Program-made: the position numbers and the translations under genes
The notes under the pieces: generated by a model
Database searches by the model: none
Told to the model about the DNA's origin: nothing
Seen by the model: the letters and a program-made list of their open reading frames with translations, nothing else
From: a virus
Reading direction: 5' to 3' (one strand)
Length of the DNA stretch: 29,753 nucleotides
Virus record (IMG/VR): IMGVR_UViG_3300036945_000407
Location: 1-29,753 of that record
In this document: positions 21,638 to 28,009 of the stretch, piece by piece
Layout: each line of letters begins with the position of its first letter
Position numbering within the stretch: position 1 is the first letter of the stretch

Positions 21638-22834
21638 TTATCTGACTGAATATGTCCCACGATTTTTCAATTCTTTTATTGCTTGAATTGCCAATGCAAG
21701 TGATATGACACTATCATCGTGGATTCCTTGTGGTGCTGAATACTGAACATTTCGTGTTGTCTGGTTGTATATGTATGTGAATGCCTCCAGTTCATCAATC
21801 ATCCAACTGGTGTTGAGAATCTGAATATCTTTCTGCTCAAATAAGACTGCCAAGTCTTCAATCATTATCGGCTTGGTTTTGCTTGATGTCACGAATGGAT
21901 ATATCTTTTGCCCACAGAGTTTCTTAAGCATCTCGAAAAAGACATCACCTTGATTGTTTACTTCGACATACACCTTTGCATTGTATTCATTTATCTTGAT
22001 TGCTACCTTGTCAATTATTCGTGTCCATTCATCGTGTCTCCATCTTTCTGTGAATACGATTTGCTTGTGTTCGTTTATAATAGTCAAAACGGTGTAGTCA
22101 TCTGCTCGACCTATGTCAAGACCTCCAAAGTATTTTGATGACTGTAATGGCTCACCAATGCACTCTCTGACATTGGCAAACAATCCACTCGAATTGTCGA
22201 GAAACTCGGCAAGGTATTCTTGTCTGAATATGTGATTTGGTAGTGACCTCTTTCGCTCTTCCAGATCCAGCTCATTGATGAATGGTGTGTCGTATGATGT
22301 GAAATGAAAGTATTTGTATCTGTCATCATAGTTTGGCTGGAGTGATAGTCTGTGAAAGTGATTCTTTCCTTTGGGTGTGCTTATGAATATCACCTTTTTG
22401 CCTTTGACCAATACGGTTGCAGAAAGCACCTCGCTCCAAAGTTCTTCTCTAGTGAAAGCAACCTCATCAATGATAAGATAATCGAATGTATTTCCTCGAA
22501 TGTTGTCTGGTCTCTCTCCAGAGAAAAACGATATTGTACTGCCGAATCCTTTTACTGTCAATTCAGATTGGTTGAAATCAAAAAAGCCACTCGTTCTGGT
22601 AGCTTTTTCTAATTCTGAAAACACTTTCTTTCCTTGCTTGTATACTGGAGTCACCCAAGCGATATTGCAACCACGATGATTGATTGCCCAATACAACATC
22701 TGATTGATTGCCAACATCGTTTTCCCGAACTGTCTGCCAATATTCAGCACATAGTATTTGTATGGCTCATTATTGATTGAGTTGTGAATCAGTCTTTGGT
22801 TTGGATGTGGTTTATATCCCTTGATGCTATTCAT
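21638..22834 (-). CDS. terL: terminase large subunit
   Basis: 398 residues from the ATG at 22834; the in-frame codon at 22843 is TTG and lies inside the small-subunit gene. The N-terminal packaging ATPase has Walker A GRQFGKT (33-39), Walker B DYLIIDEV (118-125) and the coupling motif STP (152-154). The C-terminal RNase H-like nuclease has D240 in GLDIGRADD, E291 in VYVEVNNQG and the paired D373-D374 in HDDSV. The enzyme drives DNA into proheads and cuts concatemers. It overlaps the small subunit by eight bases. No terminator is seen after it before the next promoter. Confidence 0.95.
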   Translation of the reverse strand: MNSIKGYKPHPNQRLIHNSINNEPYKYYVLNIGRQFGKTMLAINQMLYWAINHRGCNIAWVTPVYKQGKKVFSELEKATRTSGFFDFNQSELTVKGFGSTISFFSGERPDNIRGNTFDYLIIDEVAFTREELWSEVLSATVLVKGKKVIFISTPKGKNHFHRLSLQPNYDDRYKYFHFTSYDTPFINELDLEERKRSLPNHIFRQEYLAEFLDNSSGLFANVRECIGEPLQSSKYFGGLDIGRADDYTVLTIINEHKQIVFTERWRHDEWTRIIDKVAIKINEYNAKVYVEVNNQGDVFFEMLKKLCGQKIYPFVTSSKTKPIMIEDLAVLFEQKDIQILNTSWMIDELEAFTYIYNQTTRNVQYSAPQGIHDDSVISLALAIQAIKELKNRGTYSVR

Positions 22835-23231
22835 CAAATTCAAACTTGGTGATGTTCACTTCGGTCTGTGTCTTTTCAACCAACCCATTCAATCTTTGTG
22901 TGATGCTTGGATTATACATTCCCGCCATTCCTCCCTCGATCTGGTCTTGTCTTACTGCTTTTTTTACACGTGAACAGATAGTCGAATAGTCAGAGTATTT
23001 ATTATTACTATTTGCGAAATAATCGCTTAAATGCTCTATAATGTCTTGGTCTGCCAACCAGCATTCGAATCCCTCAATTGTGAGTGGTCTTTCTTTTTCT
23101 CTGAATACATCGAGAGCATCTTTCCCTACCCAATCTTTGACAAGGAATGGTCTGCTCTTTGTGTGTGTTTTGTATAGTTCAAAGTATTCCCAGAGTTTTT
23201 CTGGTGTCTCTATGTATTTGCTCTTTCCCAT
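22827..23231 (-). CDS. terS: terminase small subunit
   Basis: 134 residues. The pattern LWEYFELYKTHTKSRPFLVK, a middle helical region, and the closing QIEGGMAGMYNPSITQRLNG is typical of gp3-like small terminases. It recognises the packaging site and regulates TerL. Its end overlaps the TerL start by eight bases, and it follows the DnaA-C-like gene by 11 bases. Confidence 0.85.
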   Translation of the reverse strand: MGKSKYIETPEKLWEYFELYKTHTKSRPFLVKDWVGKDALDVFREKERPLTIEGFECWLADQDIIEHLSDYFANSNNKYSDYSTICSRVKKAVRQDQIEGGMAGMYNPSITQRLNGLVEKTQTEVNITKFEFDE

Positions 23232-23242
23232 CTTTGTTTTTT

Positions 23243-23614
23243 TTAGTTGCTATTTACGCAATTGGTTATCTGTTCTATTTTTGATATGTCTTCAATGCTT
23301 TCAATCATTTTCATCAATAAGTACTTTGGGTCTATTGTTCCCATTACTGTGTCTCTTACATCGTTTAAATGTGGTTTGCGTCTTCGCACCTCTTCAAACA
23401 TTCTCACGTTGTATAATACTGTGCAATGAGTCAATTTCTTTCCTTTTGAATTGAAATGGTCTTTCACTTTATGTAACGTAAATTTCAAATCTTTGTGTAG
23501 GATGTAACAAGCCATTGAGCGAATGTCAACCAGATCTTGTGTTCTTTTGTTTTCGTATATGTTCACACCACAAATTTGATTGATTGATTCACATATGTAT
23601 TTTTCTTTATTCAT
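23243..23614 (-). CDS. DnaA C-terminal-domain-like DNA-binding protein
   Basis: 123 residues. The middle (about 25-75) follows the DnaA domain IV pattern: DLVDIRSMACYILHKDLKFT, then KVKDHFNSKG and the signature-like LTHCTVLYNVRMFEE in place of the HSTVLYA segment. The AAA+ ATPase part of DnaA is absent. It might bind phage origins, host DnaA boxes, or act as a transcription or packaging regulator; its place just before the terminase genes is compatible with a packaging-site role. It abuts the exonuclease gene with no gap. Confidence 0.75.
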   Translation of the reverse strand: MNKEKYICESINQICGVNIYENKRTQDLVDIRSMACYILHKDLKFTLHKVKDHFNSKGKKLTHCTVLYNVRMFEEVRRRKPHLNDVRDTVMGTIDPKYLLMKMIESIEDISKIEQITNCVNSN

Positions 23615-24325
23615 TTATTCTGTTTTTAGTTTTAGTAATCTGTGGCACTGGATAAACATCTCACGAGCCTTGCTTTTGTATAATTTTTTATATAGTTCAA
23701 ATACTGCTCTGATATAGGAATAATCGCTTAAACAGTCTGCAAATGCTTTCTTGCAGTATGCGTCACCATAACCCTTGCAGAAATTTACATTGTCTGCTGA
23801 ATCACCCACAATCATTTGAGTATAAAAGTTTCTCTTTGCCTCTGCTTCTGTTATAGTATAAAAGCACTGGTGCTTGGAGTGATAGTTGTACATCAAACAA
23901 GGAAGTTGCTTGTAATCTTTGTCAATCGAAACTATCACGACTTTGTCTCTTCCCATTATTTCTGTTAGATTGCTCCAGTAGGTTGCAACCAAGTCATCTG
24001 TCTCAACTCCTTTTCCTTGTTTACTATCATAAGCATATATGACATAGTTGTGTAATTCTGAAAGGATTTCCGGTATGTCTCTTTTTACTCTGTTGGCTTT
24101 GTATGTCTTCGATATTTGCTTTCTGAAATTACCGATGGCATTGCTGAATGTGATGACTCTGTCAATTTCGTGTGTCTCCTCAATCCTATTGATGATTTGC
24201 ATATACACCTCATCAAATTTTAGTTTGGCATCATTTAGGGAATTTAATCCATCGTCTTCTGGATGCTCTTTTTGGCGATAGCAACTCGACCAAACAAGAC
24301 TGTCTGCATCTACAAGCACTATCAT
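23615..24325 (-). CDS. 5'-3' exonuclease (FEN/RNase H type)
   Basis: 236 residues with the acidic clusters of the T4 RNase H/T5 exonuclease family in order: D6 and D8 in VDADSLVW, YKANR (75-79), E108-D110-D111 in ETDDLVATY, D135 and D137 in SIDKDYKQLP, then GDSADNV (174-180) leading into the helix-three-turn-helix region (CKGYGDAYCKK). It should remove RNA primers and flaps during phage replication. The four-base ATGA overlap with the upstream gene suggests coupled translation. Confidence 0.92.
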   Translation of the reverse strand: MIVLVDADSLVWSSCYRQKEHPEDDGLNSLNDAKLKFDEVYMQIINRIEETHEIDRVITFSNAIGNFRKQISKTYKANRVKRDIPEILSELHNYVIYAYDSKQGKGVETDDLVATYWSNLTEIMGRDKVVIVSIDKDYKQLPCLMYNYHSKHQCFYTITEAEAKRNFYTQMIVGDSADNVNFCKGYGDAYCKKAFADCLSDYSYIRAVFELYKKLYKSKAREMFIQCHRLLKLKTE

Positions 24326-24669
24326 ATCGTTATAAGTCTTGTGATTTCCTCAATCTGTTCTTTTACTCTTTTGTCTGTTTCTATTCTTGCCTTGTAAACC
24401 ATCTCAACTATGTGTGGCAAGTCTGTGAATAATGTTTCGCAGTTCCAAACCAATTGACCAAAATCTCCGTCAGCATATAATTCTCCATTTGAACAACTCA
24501 ATGTGTGAGTTTCTGCTATGTACATTTGTGTTTCTGCTATGTACATTTGTGTTTCTTTCTCTTGCCATTCTACTTCAATACCGTTGAAATATTTTTCAAT
24601 TGCTTCTGTGATTGGGTGTCTTCTGAATCCAGTTTCCTCTTCGATAAATTTGATTAATTCCTCTTTCAT
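24322..24669 (-). CDS. small protein with a 7-residue tandem repeat
   Basis: 115 residues. Helical ends (EELIKFIEEETGF; DKRVKEQIEEITRLI) enclose a middle with two copies of QMYIAET encoded by a 21-bp tandem repeat. No known domain. It is coupled to the exonuclease gene by an ATGA overlap and preceded by a CACTAAAACACA leader at 24676-24688. Confidence 0.7.
   Translation of the reverse strand: MKEELIKFIEEETGFRRHPITEAIEKYFNGIEVEWQEKETQMYIAETQMYIAETHTLSCSNGELYADGDFGQLVWNCETLFTDLPHIVEMVYKARIETDKRVKEQIEEITRLITI
24509..24556. repeat. 21-bp tandem repeat, 2.3 copies
   Basis: Each base from 24509 to 24535 equals the base 21 positions later. The repeat keeps frame, duplicating seven residues in the 115-residue protein. 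Confidence 0.9.
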
Positions 24670-24685
24670 TTTTTGTGTTTTAGTG

Positions 24686-24865
24686 TTAGTTTAGTATTTC
24701 TGAATATTCATAGTATGCATCGTAAAATAAAGTATATGATAAATGTGGAAATTTCATCATCATTTTCTGTCTGTATGCTTCTGCCTCATCTTTCGTGAGT
24801 TGTAAGGTGTGAGGATATGTTTCCTCCAGCAACACCCATTGTCTGTCTTCTGAATCAGTCTTCAT
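24686..24865 (-). CDS. small hypothetical protein
   Basis: 59 residues. ATG at 24865-24863, TAA at 24688-24686, overlapping the preceding gene's end by 11 bases. Helical middle (LTKDEAEAYRQKMMMKFPHL), acidic and aromatic C-terminus (YDAYYEYSE). Unrecognised; supported by the overlap and consistent spacing. Confidence 0.6.
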   Translation of the reverse strand: MKTDSEDRQWVLLEETYPHTLQLTKDEAEAYRQKMMMKFPHLSYTLFYDAYYEYSEILN

Positions 24866-25040
24866 ATTTTAAATATAATTCATAAACCATTTGGGAATCG
24901 TGATTCAGTTCGTCAAGTTGGTCGCCATCCATTGGCAAACCATCATAGTCTGCTGAAACCACATACATATCTGAAAAGTCTTGTGCATCCTCCCAGACTA
25001 TTCCTCCAAATTCTATATTGTCAATTAGTTCAAATTTCAT
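24855..25040 (-). CDS. small acidic hypothetical protein
   Basis: 61 residues, strongly acidic (about 15 Asp/Glu), with a beta-like start (MKFELIDNIEFGGIVWEDAQ) and a helical end. Highly acidic tiny proteins in phages can be DNA mimics, but there is no specific evidence for that here. Overlaps neighbours by about 11 bases on both sides. Confidence 0.6.
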   Translation of the reverse strand: MKFELIDNIEFGGIVWEDAQDFSDMYVVSADYDGLPMDGDQLDELNHDSQMVYELYLKYED

Positions 25041-25191
25041 CTTTAAAAGTTTTTATGTTTATTCTGGCTCTTTTAGGCTCTTGTTTTACTTTCTGAATGT
25101 GAAATGTAATGTCGATGTGAGTTAGTTCTTTGTCTCTTAAAAATAAGGCTTTCATTTGCCAGTATATTTCTTTTAAATCTTGCTCACTCAT
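25030..25191 (-). CDS. small hypothetical protein
   Basis: 53 residues. ATG at 25191, TGA at 25032-25030. Overlaps the upstream gene by 8 bases and the downstream gene by 11, filling what would otherwise be a 143-base gap. N-terminal helix (SEQDLKEIYWQMKALFLRDK) then a basic strand (QEPKRARINIKTF). Function unknown. Confidence 0.6.
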   Translation of the reverse strand: MSEQDLKEIYWQMKALFLRDKELTHIDITFHIQKVKQEPKRARINIKTFKDEI

Positions 25192-25405
25192 AATATGATT
25201 TTATGCTTTTTATTGCCTCATCAATGAAATCATCATACATAGGGTGTATTAAATCCTCTGCATCAATATCATTCAATGTGATGTTGTAAATTTCAAACTC
25301 TTCTCTCTCTTCTGGGTCTTGCCAAGTTGCCGGTCTGCCCGATGTGTAATTGTATTTAAAATCAAAGTCAAATCCTCGATAATTAAATGAATGCTCTTGT
25401 GTCAT
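25184..25405 (-). CDS. small conserved-looking phage protein
   Basis: 73 residues, acidic. The motif FDFDFKYNYTSGRPATWQDP followed by EEREEFEIYNITLNDIDAED is one I recognise from many small phage proteins of unknown function. The end is helical (FIDEAIKSIKSYYE). Preceded by a CACTAAAACAAA leader at 25411-25425. Confidence 0.65.
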   Translation of the reverse strand: MTQEHSFNYRGFDFDFKYNYTSGRPATWQDPEEREEFEIYNITLNDIDAEDLIHPMYDDFIDEAIKSIKSYYE

Positions 25406-25423
25406 AATTTTTGTTTTAGTGAT

Positions 25424-25648
25424 TTATATTTTAAATGTTTCTTTATAGTATTGTTCTTTATCAAGTGGATTAGAAAAAAAAGCATTATTATATCCTTGTT
25501 GATATGAATCAATAATCTGTTGTTTTTCTAATTCAAAAAACTGATAATAATCATTTATAAATTGTCTGCCCTCTAATGTGTTTGTGTTGAATAAATTTGG
25601 ATGCTCAATTTCTAATTTGCTAAATAATTCTTGAATTGGTGTTTTCAT
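25424..25648 (-). CDS. small helical phage protein
   Basis: 74 residues, Gln/Glu-rich and helical. The segment ELEKQQIIDSYQQGYNNAFF (about 39-58) is a pattern common to short proteins in Flavobacterium phages and prophages. Function unknown. It has a CACTAAAACAAA leader at 25651-25670. Confidence 0.65.
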   Translation of the reverse strand: MKTPIQELFSKLEIEHPNLFNTNTLEGRQFINDYYQFFELEKQQIIDSYQQGYNNAFFSNPLDKEQYYKETFKI

Positions 25649-25669
25649 TTGTTTTAGTGTTTTGATTAA

Positions 25670-26131
25670 TTATACTGCTCCTCTAAATCTAATGTCAATT
25701 GTTGAACATTTCCAAACAACATCGTTATATCTTAATTTTCCATTCCATTGATAATAAACTCCCTCTTCGTCATTGCATTCAGTTAAGTAACCAAGTTTTT
25801 TTGCTTGTATGAATGCTTTTAATCTTATACCATCAACCATATTTTCATTATCATTCACGCAAATAATTCTCCAAAGCCTCCCACATTCAGTAATCAATTT
25901 CGGCTCTAATACGATTGGTGTATTATATGAAAATGTTCTTTTTTTACCTTGCAAACATTCGTCAAAATTATCAGTACCAGCCTTTATTTTAGCCTCGCTC
26001 AAGTCTTTTGACAAATTTTTGTAGTAAGTAGCAGTTATTCTATTGTAAGATGCACCAATGCCCAAGTTAATTAAATCGCTTTCTATATCCCAAAGTGTGT
26101 AAAATGTACCTCCAAATCCAATTGTTTTCAT
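25670..26131 (-). CDS. hypothetical protein, first gene of the exonuclease-terminase operon
   Basis: 153 residues, mixed alpha/beta, no recognised domain. It starts MKTIGFGGTFYTLWDIES. Near the end VYYQWNGKLRYNDVVWK looks like a strand pair. Four Cys are spread without a metal-site spacing. It follows the regulated-looking promoter at 26170-26202 with a CACTAAAAT leader (26141-26154), so it may be an early protein. Confidence 0.65.
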   Translation of the reverse strand: MKTIGFGGTFYTLWDIESDLINLGIGASYNRITATYYKNLSKDLSEAKIKAGTDNFDECLQGKKRTFSYNTPIVLEPKLITECGRLWRIICVNDNENMVDGIRLKAFIQAKKLGYLTECNDEEGVYYQWNGKLRYNDVVWKCSTIDIRFRGAV

Positions 26132-26169
26132 AATGTTTAAATTTTAGTGATTGATTTTTTAATTTTCAC

Positions 26170-26202
26170 CAAAGATAAACTAAAACTAATGTTATAAACA
26201 AA
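26170..26202 (-). promoter_or_regulatory. Bacteroidetes-type promoter for the exonuclease-terminase operon
   Basis: Minus strand -33 TTTG (26202-26199), 21 bases, -7 TATCTTTG (26177-26170), with the same spacing as the promoter at 21554-21586. Confidence 0.78.
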
Positions 26203-26221
26203 TTTTTTATAAGTTATTTTT
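26188..26221. repeat. promoter/operator repeat, copy 2
   Basis: 33 of 34 bases match 21572-21605, including the TTATAAA-N7-TTTATAA inverted repeat (26192-26212). The last base touches the stop of the upstream gene. Confidence 0.75.
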
Positions 26222-26649
26222 CAATTATTTTCTAACTCACTGTATCTGTTGATTATAGATGCTTGGCTTTCTGAAATAAAGTAAACATTTTTGTTTATTA
26301 TATCAGTCCTATTAAATTTTTCTGTGGTCTTGCAACTAACAAAATCAAGTTTTTGGAGTTTCAAAGTATCTAAATGATAAAGATAGTTTCCTTTGCAGTC
26401 AAACACATAATAAAACTTCATACATTTTTCCCTCATTAGAGCATCGTATTTAAACTGTTCCAAAATTTTGGTCTGGTAGTATGCGTGACGCAATTTAAAC
26501 TCAACAACGCAGTCAAATCCTTTCGGTGTCTTTCCCTTTGCATCGTAATGCTCCATTCCTCCTCCGCACCATTCTAATTCCCAACCATCCAGATTCATCA
26601 ATTGAATTATTCCTTGCTCCCATTTGTGGTGTGATGTTTCATTGCTCAT
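26221..26649 (-). CDS. possible PD-(D/E)XK-type nuclease
   Basis: 142 residues. The stretch KGFDCVVEFKLRHAYYQTKI (about 43-62) carries a D-x3-E-x-K core (FDCVVEFK) on what looks like adjacent strands, followed by a helix with QFKYDAL, as in holliday-junction-resolvase and VRR-type nucleases. Basic C-terminal half. If real, it would be a small structure-specific nuclease. The evidence is one motif, so a non-enzymatic role is possible. It is the last gene of its transcript before the promoter at 26170-26202 and overlaps the upstream Cys-rich gene by 11 bases. Confidence 0.5.
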   Translation of the reverse strand: MSNETSHHKWEQGIIQLMNLDGWELEWCGGGMEHYDAKGKTPKGFDCVVEFKLRHAYYQTKILEQFKYDALMREKCMKFYYVFDCKGNYLYHLDTLKLQKLDFVSCKTTEKFNRTDIINKNVYFISESQASIINRYSELENN

Positions 26650-26809
26650 CGTCTTCTGTTTTTACTTCCCAGTAGTATTCACATTTGCCATCTTTAATCG
26701 GTGGCTTTAAAAAATAAGATTGATAGTGCGGAGTTGGTATTGCTTTGTACCGATAGCAAGTCTGTACTAACTCGCAATAGTTTCCATTGCACATTGTAAT
26801 GTCTGGCAT
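26639..26809 (-). CDS. small cysteine-cluster protein
   Basis: 56 residues. ATG at 26809, TGA at 26641-26639. DITMCNGNYCELVQTCYRYK (C7, C12, C18) and QSYFLKPP followed by C43 form a pattern I recognise from many small Bacteroidetes phage proteins; four cysteines could hold one zinc. The partner is unknown, but abundance of the family suggests a useful early function. Confidence 0.7.
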   Translation of the reverse strand: MPDITMCNGNYCELVQTCYRYKAIPTPHYQSYFLKPPIKDGKCEYYWEVKTEDDEQ

Positions 26810-26862
26810 AGTGTTCGTTATTTAAGTGTTTTTACTTTGTTTTGTTTGAAATATCATTCATT

Positions 26863-26895
26863 GCGGTGATTATCGCCTTTATTCACCGCTTTTTT
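26863..26895 (+). terminator. plus-strand terminator-like hairpin
   Basis: GCGGTGA (26863-26869) and TCACCGC (26883-26889) form a perfect 7-bp stem with a 13-base loop, followed on the plus strand by six Ts (26890-26895). No gene on the plus strand precedes it. On the minus strand there is no T tract, and the stem overlaps the end of the 53-residue gene. Confidence 0.5.
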
Positions 26896-27044
26896 AAACT
26901 CATTAGTATTTTTGCTCTGTGCTTGGATTCACATTTGTCATCGCAATATAGGGAATCGGTGAATCCAATATTTATAATCTTGCTACAAAGATGACAAAGT
27001 GTTGCTCCATTTCCGTTGTTGAATTTGTGGATTGGTTTTATCAT
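26883..27044 (-). CDS. small zinc-ribbon-like protein
   Basis: 53 residues. ATG at 27044 overlaps the upstream stop (ATGA), TGA at 26885-26883. Contains CHLC (17-20) and CDDKC (34-38), a treble-clef-like CxxC...CxxxC spacing, with basic ends. Probably metal- and nucleic-acid-binding. Confidence 0.65.
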   Translation of the reverse strand: MIKPIHKFNNGNGATLCHLCSKIINIGFTDSLYCDDKCESKHRAKILMSLKKR

Positions 27045-27283
27045 TCGATTAATTTGTCAATGTTAATGTTATGCTGGTCGAGTATTTCATTTATTCTTTT
27101 TGCATAAGCATCTATTCCATCAAATACATCATTATTAGTGTTGTGTGAATTTTCAAATATACGTTCTAAACTCTTACGCAATTGCAATATATCAAACAAA
27201 GCACAAGCCATATCTAATGACTGATTTGCTCTATTAAACTCCATTTGTTCATCGGGTAAATTAAATATTAATCTTGCTTCCAT
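27041..27283 (-). CDS. small hypothetical phage protein
   Basis: 80 residues. The opening MEARLIFNLPDEQMEFNRAN followed by QSLDMACALFDILQLRKSL is a pattern I know from short proteins in many phages, helical and dimer-like, function unknown. Preceded by an A-rich leader and coupled downstream by ATGA. Confidence 0.65.
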   Translation of the reverse strand: MEARLIFNLPDEQMEFNRANQSLDMACALFDILQLRKSLERIFENSHNTNNDVFDGIDAYAKRINEILDQHNINIDKLIE

Positions 27284-27372
27284 TCTGTTCCTTTTTTAAT
27301 TAAATAATACCATAGCCAAATAAATTTTGGTCTTATGAACTCATAAGCCATCCAGATCATTAACCATTTCAT
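27268..27372 (-). CDS. 34-residue Trp-rich microprotein
   Basis: ATG at 27372-27370 overlaps the upstream stop in the ATGA style; TAA at 27270-27268 falls 16 bases inside the next gene. Six Trp and many Tyr/Phe/Ile (KWLMIWMAYEF; KFIWLWYYL) suggest a membrane-interface peptide. Coupling is the main evidence for translation. Confidence 0.45.
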   Translation of the reverse strand: MKWLMIWMAYEFIRPKFIWLWYYLIKKGTEWKQD

Positions 27373-27566
27373 AACTGTTCAAATTTAGCATTTAACTCAT
27401 CAATGAACTGCTGGATTCGTGTCGGGTTGCATTTACATACATAGTCAACCTTGTGATTGAATTCTCTTGCGTGAATCTCACACACCATTCTATATTCATC
27501 ATTCTCTAAATAGGGTCTGTTTTTCTCTCTAAAATTTGCCCACCATAGTTTGTCGTCTTGTGTCAT
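27369..27566 (-). CDS. small hypothetical protein
   Basis: 65 residues. CEIHAREFNHKVDYVCKCNP (C29, H31, H37, C43, C45) is a His/Cys motif found in other short phage proteins and may hold a metal ion; the tail is an amphipathic helix (RIQQFIDELNAKFEQL). Four-base overlap with the upstream gene. Confidence 0.65.
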   Translation of the reverse strand: MTQDDKLWWANFREKNRPYLENDEYRMVCEIHAREFNHKVDYVCKCNPTRIQQFIDELNAKFEQL

Positions 27567-27736
27567 TTTCTTTTAATTTTAATTTCAAATTCATTCAGTT
27601 TGTTTTTTCGGATGTCGCATTTACAATTTGGATTAATCTTTTTTACTACCCACTTGATGCCAGTCTTTGTGAATATCCATTCAAGTCTGTCTCCCCATCC
27701 TAACTCTGCCCAGTATTCTTGAAACTCTTTTTTCAT
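27563..27736 (-). CDS. small basic protein with Cys-x-Cys motif
   Basis: 57 residues from the ATG at 27736, whose ATGA overlaps the preceding micropeptide stop. An in-frame TTG at 27817 would give 84 residues but ignores that coupling. GWGDRLEWIFTKTGIKWVVK and NCKCDIRKNKLNEF resemble the widespread short phage family with a GxGDxxxxxxxxTGI and CxCxxRxxxLN pattern. Function unknown. Confidence 0.6.
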   Translation of the reverse strand: MKKEFQEYWAELGWGDRLEWIFTKTGIKWVVKKINPNCKCDIRKNKLNEFEIKIKRK

Positions 27737-27813
27737 TGTAGTACGTGGTTTATTGCAACAATCAACAAAATTGCAGTCATTAAACAAATACCAACCTCGC
27801 AAATGAATATCAT
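27733..27813 (-). CDS. 26-residue membrane micropeptide
   Basis: ATG at 27813-27811, eight bases after the upstream stop; TGA at 27735-27733 overlaps the next ATG (ATGA). The whole peptide is hydrophobic (GICLMTAILLIVAI in the centre), a single membrane helix. It fills an otherwise empty 84-base gap and gives the next gene an ATG start. Confidence 0.5.
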   Translation of the reverse strand: MIFICEVGICLMTAILLIVAINHVLQ

Positions 27814-27820
27814 CCAATCT

Positions 27821-28009
27821 CTATTTTCCATAAGTTCTGTTTTTAATTTCGATAGCAACATCATTCCAATAGTTGCAATCCTCTGTTTCGTTGTTTTTTC
27901 TCGTTTTATAAATCAATCCATTGACAACATTTTTTACATAGTCAATTGGATATTTGTTCAGCAATAAAATTGCTCTTTCCGGTGCAGTAAATTGATTATT
28001 TAATCTCAT
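27821..28009 (-). CDS. small hypothetical protein
   Basis: 62 residues. Starts within the last 14 bases of the sigma-like gene. Helical N-terminus (APERAILLLNKYPIDYVKNV) and a polar C-terminus (NYWNDVAIEIKNRTYGK). No known motif. Confidence 0.6.
   Translation of the reverse strand: MRLNNQFTAPERAILLLNKYPIDYVKNVVNGLIYKTRKNNETEDCNYWNDVAIEIKNRTYGK

Noticed and set aside
27737-27817. N-terminal extension of the 27563-27736 gene from a TTG
   Set aside because: A coupled micropeptide in another frame occupies this stretch, and ATG at 27736 overlaps its stop in the genome's usual style.
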